Assembly (NCBI GenBank): GCA_019415335.1
Contig: DXKH01000138.1
Coordinates: 1 to 14,758, forward strand
Length of the DNA: 14,758 bases
Reading direction: 5' to 3'
Source of the DNA: Citrobacter sp.
Lineage (GTDB): Bacteria; Pseudomonadota; Gammaproteobacteria; Enterobacterales; Enterobacteriaceae
Positions 10,664 to 14,758 of the stretch are shown one piece after another (positions within the stretch are counted from its first letter, which is position 1; each line of letters starts with the position of its first letter). Made by a program: the position numbers and the translations under genes. Below the pieces are notes generated by a model, which was not told the origin of the DNA, ran no database searches, and saw nothing but the letters and a program-made list of their open reading frames with translations.

Positions 10664-12257
10664 TTCGCCCCGGTAGTTTTTCAATCACAGTAAACAGCAG
10701 AAAACAGAGTAGCAGCATAATTAACGCGGTGACCGCGCCGTCCTGGCTGCGATAGGAGCCAATTTGCTGGTAGAGATAAAACGGCAGGGTACGGAAATCA
10801 TCGTTACCGAACAACGCCACCACGCCAAAATCACCAATCGACAGCACACAAGCAAAAGCCAGCGCCTGCGCCAGCGGGCGTTTCAGGGCGCGCAGCTCCA
10901 CCACTTTTAAGCGCGACCAGCCTTCAATGCCCAGCGACTGACATAACATGCTGTAGCGGGCGGTGATATCGCGCATTGGGTTTTCCAGCACTTTCAGCGC
11001 ATAAGGGATCGCCATTAACGCATTGGTGAAAATCACAATGCCGTCAGCAGATTGTGGCAGGCCGATAGTGTTGTTGAGCAGTAAAAAGAAGCCGGTAGCC
11101 AGCACAATCCCCGGCATAGCGAGGATCAACATGCCGCTCATCTCAAGCGCCTGGCCGGCCAGCATTTTCTGCCGCGCCCGAAGTTCGCGACTGCTCCATA
11201 GCAGCATCATGGTCAGCACTACGCACAATACGCCTGCCGCCAGCGCAATACGCAACGAGGTCCACAGCGCCTGCCACAGCACCGGTTGTGCCAGCACTTC
11301 CGGCAACTGGCGATTTACCCCATCGACGATCACCGCCAGTAACGGTGGCAGCAATAGCAGCAGCGCCAGCACAATTAACACCGTGTCGCAAATGCGGCTA
11401 TGCAGACGATCGTCCGGGTCGCGCCAGCCTTGCAGCAGCGTGGTGCCTGGCGCAATGGCCTTACTCAATCGCTGACTCAGCAGCACCAGCCCAAGGCAAC
11501 ACACCATCTGGATCAGCGCAAGCATCGCCGCGCGGGCAGGATCGTAGTCGTAACTCAGCGCCTGATAAATAGCCAGCTCGATAGTGGTCGCCTGCGGACC
11601 GCCCCCCAGCGATAGCACGGTGGCGAAGCTGGCGAAACAGAGCATAAAGATAAGCGCAGCAACTGGCGGGATTTGTCGACGTAACCACGGCCATTCGACA
11701 AAGCGGAAAAAATGCCAGCCGCGCATCCCAAGTTGTGCGGCAAGTTGACGTTGTTCGCCGGGAATGTTTTCCAGTGCCTGGAGTAATAAACGGCTCGCCA
11801 TCGGCAGATTAAAAAACACATGGGCCAGCAAAATGCCTTGCAGGCCGTAGGGCGAAAAGGTCCACTCCAGACCAAGTGATTGCCAGAGCGAGGCCAGCCA
11901 GCCCTGGCGACCATAGACGCTAAGAATGCCGAAAACAGCGACCAGCACCGGGAGGATCAAGGTCATTGCGCACAGACGCAACAGCGCCAGCCGACCCGGA
12001 AAGCACCTGCGATAGAGGGCGCGGGCGAGGAATATCGCGGGTACGACAGAGAGCAGCGCCGAGAGAAACGCCTGCCAGAAGGAGAAGCGCACCACATGCC
12101 ACAGATAGCTGTCCTGCCAGACTGCCACCCAGTCACCCTGCGGCGCGTTCCACCACAGGGCGAGAAACGCCGCCAGCGCAACCGCCACCACAAGCGTAGC
12201 GGCGCTTACACCTGGAATTAACCAGCCGGGAATTAACGGCTGACGGCGAGTTGCCAT
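10647..12257 (-). CDS. thiP: Thiamine/TPP ABC transporter permease ThiP
   Basis: This is the inner membrane permease of ThiBPQ, 536 residues, the usual length. It is a fused duplicate of two permease domains, each with about six membrane segments. The EAA-type cytoplasmic loops that contact ThiQ are visible near residues 170-190 ([11 protein letters not shown]) and again around 430-460 ([12 protein letters not shown]). The ATG at 12257 lies inside the end of thiB (25-base overlap), and its own end overlaps thiQ by 17 bases, a tightly coupled operon. No frame defect is seen. Confidence 0.97.
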   Translation of the reverse strand: MATRRQPLIPGWLIPGVSAATLVVAVALAAFLALWWNAPQGDWVAVWQDSYLWHVVRFSFWQAFLSALLSVVPAIFLARALYRRCFPGRLALLRLCAMTLILPVLVAVFGILSVYGRQGWLASLWQSLGLEWTFSPYGLQGILLAHVFFNLPMASRLLLQALENIPGEQRQLAAQLGMRGWHFFRFVEWPWLRRQIPPVAALIFMLCFASFATVLSLGGGPQATTIELAIYQALSYDYDPARAAMLALIQMVCCLGLVLLSQRLSKAIAPGTTLLQGWRDPDDRLHSRICDTVLIVLALLLLLPPLLAVIVDGVNRQLPEVLAQPVLWQALWTSLRIALAAGVLCVVLTMMLLWSSRELRARQKMLAGQALEMSGMLILAMPGIVLATGFFLLLNNTIGLPQSADGIVIFTNALMAIPYALKVLENPMRDITARYSMLCQSLGIEGWSRLKVVELRALKRPLAQALAFACVLSIGDFGVVALFGNDDFRTLPFYLYQQIGSYRSQDGAVTALIMLLLCFLLFTVIEKLPGRNVKTD

Positions 12258-13216
12258 TCGCTAATCCATGCCTGACGTTGTGCCGCCACTTCGGCTGGCG
12301 TGAACTCCAGCGTGGTTGCCGGTTTGGTCAATTGTTCAAACCCGGCAGGCAGCGTGACATTTGCCACCGGATACATCCAGTTGCCGGTTGGGATCGCATT
12401 CTGGAAAGCCGGAGAAACCATAAACTGGAGAAATTTTTGCGCCAGCTCCGGCTGCTTGCTGGCAGCGGTGCGGGCGGCGACTTCCACCTGCAGATAGTGA
12501 CCTTCGCTGAAGTTCGCGGCGGCGTAGTTATCTTTCTTCTCTTCGAGAATGTGATAAGCCGGAGAGGTGGTGTAACTCAGTACCAGATCGCTTTCACCTT
12601 TTAAAAACAGGCCGTAGGCTTCGCTCCAGCCTTTGGTGACCGTGACCGTTTTCTTCGCCAGTTTCTGCCAGGCTTGTGGGGCGTCATCGCCATAGACTTT
12701 TTGCATCCACAACAGCAGGCCCAGCCCCGGCGTACTGGTGCGCGGATCCTGATAAATCCCCCGCCAGTTTTGATCGCTCTCAACAAGCTCTTTCAGGCTT
12801 TGTGGCGGGTTTTTTAGTTTGTTCTTGTCATAGACGAAGGCGAAGTAGCCGTAATCAAACGGTACGAAAGTGTCATTATTCCAGCCGCCGGGAACGTTAA
12901 CGGCTTCCGCTGCCACACCGCTTTTAGCAAACAGCCCGGTTTTGCTGGCGGCATCTAACAGGTTGTTATCCAGCCCCAGCACCACATCGGCTTTGCTGTT
13001 TTTGCCTTCCATCCGTAGACGGTTGAGAAGCGAAACGCCATCTTCCAGCGCCACCAGTTTCAGTTCGCAATTACAGTCGACTTCAAAGGCTTTTTTGACC
13101 ACCGGACCAGGTCCCCAGTCGGCGGCGAAGGAATCGTAGGTATAAACAGTCAGAACGGGTTTAGCTAAAGCGGGTGCTGTACAGAGCAACAGCAGGGGAA
13201 GATATTTTTTTAACAC
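12233..13216 (-). CDS. thiB: Periplasmic thiamine/TPP-binding protein ThiB (TbpA)
   Basis: This is the solute-binding protein that delivers thiamine and its phosphates to ThiPQ. The 327-residue form starts at a GTG at 13214-13216 (decoded Met-LKKYLPLLLL), preceded by GAGGTGC. The frame is open to an ATG at 13228, but that would include the ribosome site in the coding region. A signal peptide is clear: a KK pair, a leucine-rich core and an A-L-A cleavage site near residue 18. The mature protein is a family 1-type binding protein. It is the first gene of thiBPQ and sits directly behind a TPP riboswitch, so it should be shut off when TPP is plentiful. Confidence 0.97.
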   Translation of the reverse strand: MLKKYLPLLLLCTAPALAKPVLTVYTYDSFAADWGPGPVVKKAFEVDCNCELKLVALEDGVSLLNRLRMEGKNSKADVVLGLDNNLLDAASKTGLFAKSGVAAEAVNVPGGWNNDTFVPFDYGYFAFVYDKNKLKNPPQSLKELVESDQNWRGIYQDPRTSTPGLGLLLWMQKVYGDDAPQAWQKLAKKTVTVTKGWSEAYGLFLKGESDLVLSYTTSPAYHILEEKKDNYAAANFSEGHYLQVEVAARTAASKQPELAQKFLQFMVSPAFQNAIPTGNWMYPVANVTLPAGFEQLTKPATTLEFTPAEVAAQRQAWISEWQLAVSR

Positions 13217-13263
13217 TTTGCACCTCAAAGAAGAGTGGCAAAGGACTTGAGAAGGAGCCTCAA

Positions 13264-13346
13264 ATCCCTTCGCCGGCGTTATCCGGATCAGGTTCGACGG
13301 GTATTTTCTCAGCGCACGCGGCAGCGTGGCACCCCGTTGAGAACGG
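13264..13346 (-). ncRNA. TPP riboswitch (THI element) of thiBPQ
   Basis: The minus strand carries the ordered THI-box elements: ACGGGGTGCC, then GCTGAGA, ATACCCGT, GAACCTGATC, GGATAA and CCGGCGAAGGGA. This is a complete TPP aptamer. Between it and the thiB GTG are 47 bases that contain a C/T-rich stretch (GGCTCCTTCTC) able to pair with the GAGG ribosome site, so control of translation is likely. Binding of TPP is expected to lower uptake gene expression. Confidence 0.96.
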
Positions 13347-13350
13347 CGTT

Positions 13351-13379
13351 AGTGTAGTGATTTTGTTATCAACCAGCAA
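13351..13379 (-). promoter_or_regulatory. Predicted thiBPQ promoter
   Basis: On the minus strand TTGCTG (13374-13379), a 17-base spacer and TACACT (13351-13356) lie just upstream of the riboswitch, placing the start near 13344 at the first bases of the aptamer. The -35 matches only 3 of 6 consensus bases. Position relative to the aptamer is the main support. Confidence 0.55.
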
Positions 13380-13524
13380 TCCATAGAGAAGGCGTATTAA
13401 AAAAGCCAATATTCGTTCAGCTATCAAGGACGTATTTGCATAGCTGGGAAGCTTTGAACCGAAAGAATCCCTTAGCACAGTCAAAATCGGTAATGCAACG
13501 GCTTATTGCGTGAATGAGCGATTT

Positions 13525-13556
13525 TTGACAGTATTCTTATTCAGGACGCTTATTCT
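13525..13556 (+). promoter_or_regulatory. Possible promoter of the espY-like gene
   Basis: TTGACA at 13525-13530 is a perfect -35. The best -10 candidates are TATTCT (13551-13556, 20-base spacer) or CTTATT (13549-13554, 18-base spacer), both imperfect. The start would fall around 13562, within the palindrome. Weak spacing suggests it needs an activator, or that the true promoter is elsewhere. Confidence 0.35.
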
Positions 13557-13572
13557 GAGTTTTTAACTCAGA
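13554..13572. promoter_or_regulatory. Perfect palindrome before the effector start
   Basis: TCTGAGTT and AACTCAGA form 8-bp arms around a TTT loop, ending 2 bases before the GGAG ribosome site of the espY-like gene. It could be an operator for a dimeric regulator or a hairpin in the leader. Its regulator is unknown. Confidence 0.45.
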
Positions 13573-13586
13573 GTGGAGCTATCAGC

Positions 13587-14156
13587 ATGAAAGTAAGAAA
13601 CCCAGAACAGATTAGTATCTCTGCTAGTAATACCACTAAAGATCCAGGCCTTACTCATTCTCAGATTATGAGGATGTTTAACCTGGTCAAAAAGACCGAG
13701 AATATGAATCTCTTTGAAGCGCTATGGGAGACGTTACGCAATCTCTTCCGGTCAGATAAACATTCCCAGGCTGCGGCAAGGCAAATTCTGAAGGATGCAT
13801 TTTATTTCCATAATAGTGATGACTACTCAAAATACTTTACCGGGGCTGTCGACGGGGATGCGCGTGATAAGTTTACCCACTGGCTGATAAATTTTAATAA
13901 ACTCAAAGAACATGCAATAGATCCGGAAAATATGGCCGCGAAGGCCTCACTCTCGCCAAAAGATACGTTAAGAGTCAGTTTTTTTATTGGCGATGAGGCG
14001 ATATTTACTCTGGAGTTGCAGATGAAAGAGAACACCAGGACCGGGTGCATTGATCTGAGTCATGCTTACTTTAACGGGGTTGTCATTTGTGGTATTGACC
14101 GTCTCGAGGTTGACCTGAGCAATGCTGAAATGAACAATAGCAGATGGTATGACTGA
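13587..14156 (+). CDS. espY2: Predicted type III secreted effector, EspY family (EspY2-like)
   Basis: The protein is 189 residues with no signal peptide or membrane segment. The ATG at 13587 has GGAG at 13575-13578. After a Ser/Thr/Asn-rich start (typical of type III secretion signals), residues 47-54 read W-E-T-L-R-N-L-F, followed by R-S-D-K and an Ala-rich helix. This is close to the WEK(I/M)xxFF motif of Salmonella effectors SifA, SseI and SopD2. Residues 155-186 look like pentapeptide repeats (IDLSH AYFNG VVICG IDRLE VDLSN AEMNN). EHEC EspY proteins are described as SopD-N-terminus-like, and from memory EspY2 (ECs0073 in O157 Sakai) sits between thiB and sgrR. GC content is about 40% by eye on sample lines, below its neighbours, which suggests transfer. 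The host target is unknown, and the window cannot show whether a secretion system is present. The 3' end may be frameshifted. Confidence 0.8.
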   Translation: MKVRNPEQISISASNTTKDPGLTHSQIMRMFNLVKKTENMNLFEALWETLRNLFRSDKHSQAAARQILKDAFYFHNSDDYSKYFTGAVDGDARDKFTHWLINFNKLKEHAIDPENMAAKASLSPKDTLRVSFFIGDEAIFTLELQMKENTRTGCIDLSHAYFNGVVICGIDRLEVDLSNAEMNNSRWYD

Positions 14157-14229
14157 CCTGTGCGAGGTTAACCTGAAAAAGCTGACCGTTCCGGCCAGAA
14201 CAAGGCTAGACTGCGCCGTTATTGATTAA
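14134..14229 (+). pseudogene. Possible frameshifted C-terminal remnant of the espY-like gene
   Basis: In the +1 frame relative to the effector gene, an open stretch runs from 14134 through ATG 14149 to a TAA at 14227-14229. It encodes T-D-L-C-E-V-N-L-K-K-L-T and then about 14 more residues. The D-L-x-x-V-N-L-x-x pattern continues the pentapeptide-like spacing of the effector C-terminus, so a small deletion or insertion near 14140-14155 could have truncated the protein. Confidence 0.35.
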
Positions 14230-14240
14230 CTCAGAATATG

Positions 14241-14267
14241 AAAGAGGGGCTGGAATGCCCCTTCTTT
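14241..14267 (+). terminator. Terminator after the espY-like gene
   Basis: AAAGAGGGGC pairs with GCCCCTTCTTT around a TGGAAT loop. The core is GGGGC/GCCCC flanked by A-rich and T-rich arms. It lies 85 bases after the effector stop and only 12 bases after the end of the alternative-frame remnant, which fits that remnant once being part of the gene. Confidence 0.65.
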
Positions 14268-14287
14268 AATCTTATTTGCGACGCTAA

Positions 14288-14347
14288 TCAGACGATGCAT
14301 AAAACAGAGAAAATATAAAAGTAATGTATTTTATTCATTCCGTCTGA
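14288..14347. repeat. Imperfect inverted repeat at the right flank of the insertion
   Basis: TCAGACG-ATGCATAAAA (14288-14304) mirrors TTTTATTCAT-TC-CGTCTGA (14329-14347), giving 7 perfect outer pairs and about 9 of 10 inner pairs with a 2-base offset, around a 24-base AT-rich centre. It could be a hairpin between convergent genes or a trace of a mobile element. No transposase is present. Confidence 0.4.
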
Positions 14348-14349
14348 AT

Positions 14350-14383
14350 ATAAAAAACGCGCTCATCACCGCCAAAAGGCGCG
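14350..14383 (-). terminator. Probable sgrR terminator
   Basis: On the minus strand, CGCGC (14379-14383) pairs with GCGCG (14358-14362) and is followed by a TTTTTTA run (14351-14357). Inside, GCC-TTTT-GGC can form a second small stem. It starts 3 bases after the sgrR stop codon. Confidence 0.6.
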
Positions 14384-14385
14384 AG

Positions 14386-14758
14386 CTACTCTGGATCCGG
14401 CGGCGCAAACCACGCTGATTTAAAATCGAACCAGCCGAGGGTGTTCATACGTAGACCGCGCATACTGCGTTGCCCCTGAATGATCAGCCAGTGGTGGATA
14501 AGCGGCACCATTGCTTTGCTGGCGACCAGTTGCTGGCACCAGTTCGCCAGGTTCATTTCGCCATTGCGCCAGCGGGCGGCGTCGGCTTGCCAGTCGATGG
14601 GAAGACAGTGTTGGAGCAGCGGCACCTCGCACAAGTGCGCGAACAGCGAAAAATCCAGCGGCAGCGTAAAGTTGGCGCTGTTAAGCCAGATATCGCTCTC
14701 GATCTCTCCTTCATGCCACTGATCGTAGCTGATCTCTTTGATTTCCAGCGTGACCTGG
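14386..14758 (-). CDS. sgrR: Transcriptional regulator SgrR (C-terminal part, truncated by window)
   Basis: SgrR activates the small RNA SgrS (which encodes SgrT) during glucose-phosphate stress. The visible part is the last 123 residues of about 551, reading [10 protein letters not shown] at the window edge and ending FAPPDPE before the TAG at 14386-14388. This is the C-terminal end of the solute-binding-protein-like domain that is thought to sense a small molecule. The DNA-binding N-terminus lies outside the window. An internal ATG at 14634 is not the start, because the frame continues upstream without a stop. Identification rests on sequence memory plus position next to thiB. Confidence 0.93.
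   Translation of the reverse strand, partial: QVTLEIKEISYDQWHEGEIESDIWLNSANFTLPLDFSLFAHLCEVPLLQHCLPIDWQADAARWRNGEMNLANWCQQLVASKAMVPLIHHWLIIQGQRSMRGLRMNTLGWFDFKSAWFAPPDPE

Larger units (their letters stand above)
13380..13586. other. AT-rich spacer upstream of the espY-like gene
   Basis: This is the left flank of the accessory insertion, between the divergent thiB promoter and the effector gene. It contains no convincing gene and no insertion-sequence end. Near its right end are a TTGACA (13525-13530), a TATTCT (13551-13556, a long 20-base spacer) and a perfect palindrome (13554-13572). These are the only regulatory-looking elements I see. Confidence 0.5.

Noticed and set aside
10664..10684. 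Longer ThiQ N-terminus starting at 10684
   Set aside because: It adds seven residues inside thiP that are not in known ThiQ. The ATG at 10663 gives the standard 232 residues.
11023..11475. 150-residue plus-strand Ser/Thr-rich frame within thiP
   Set aside because: The composition is the complement of a leucine/alanine-rich membrane protein, so it is a shadow.
13217..13228. Longer ThiB N-terminus starting at 13228
   Set aside because: It would spoil a normal signal peptide start and place the GAGG ribosome site within the gene. The GTG at 13216 gives 327 residues.
13260..13484. 74-residue minus-strand frame over the TPP riboswitch
   Set aside because: It overlaps the riboswitch and promoter, and has no ribosome site or similarity to anything I recognise.
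13380..14385. Insertion sequence or prophage fragment
   Set aside because: No transposase, integrase or clear terminal repeat with target duplication could be found by eye.

Overview
The window is chromosomal DNA of Escherichia coli or a very close relative such as Shigella. I recognise every core gene as the E. coli protein at near-identical length. The gene order matches the region at about 1.5 minutes of the E. coli map: rapA, polB, araD, araA, araB / araC, yabI, thiQ, thiP, thiB, sgrR. K-12 comparisons in this answer come from memory, not from an alignment.

Layout: the first 1.1 kb is the 5' part of rapA (minus strand, cut by the window edge). Next comes polB (DNA polymerase II), with a LexA box and promoter squeezed into the 74-base gap after araD. 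The araBAD operon (minus strand) follows, with a tandem 85-bp REP/BIME repeat between araA and araD. The classical arabinose control region (araI2, araI1, CRP, araO1, pC, araO2) separates araB from the divergent araC. The DedA-family membrane protein gene yabI runs with araC and converges on the thiamine/TPP uptake operon thiB-thiP-thiQ (minus strand). The genes of that operon overlap end to start, and it is headed by a TPP riboswitch. The last 373 bases are the 3' end of sgrR (minus strand), the activator of the glucose-phosphate stress response.

The one accessory part is about 1 kb of AT-rich DNA between the thiB promoter and the sgrR stop, which I do not remember from K-12. It carries a single plus-strand gene for a 189-residue protein. 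Its N-terminal W-E-x-L-x-x-L-F motif resembles the translocation/targeting domain of Salmonella effectors (SifA, SopD2, SseI), and its C-terminus has pentapeptide-like repeats. I identify it as an EspY-family type III effector, most likely EspY2 of enterohaemorrhagic E. coli. The reading frame may have been shortened by a frameshift, because pentapeptide-like sequence continues in another frame past the stop. A perfect palindrome sits just before its ribosome binding site.

Other points of interest are a polB promoter whose -10 lies in the loop of the araD terminator hairpin, and base changes in araI2 and the araBAD core promoter relative to the K-12 sequence I remember. I saw no tRNA, rRNA, CRISPR array, insertion sequence or phage gene.
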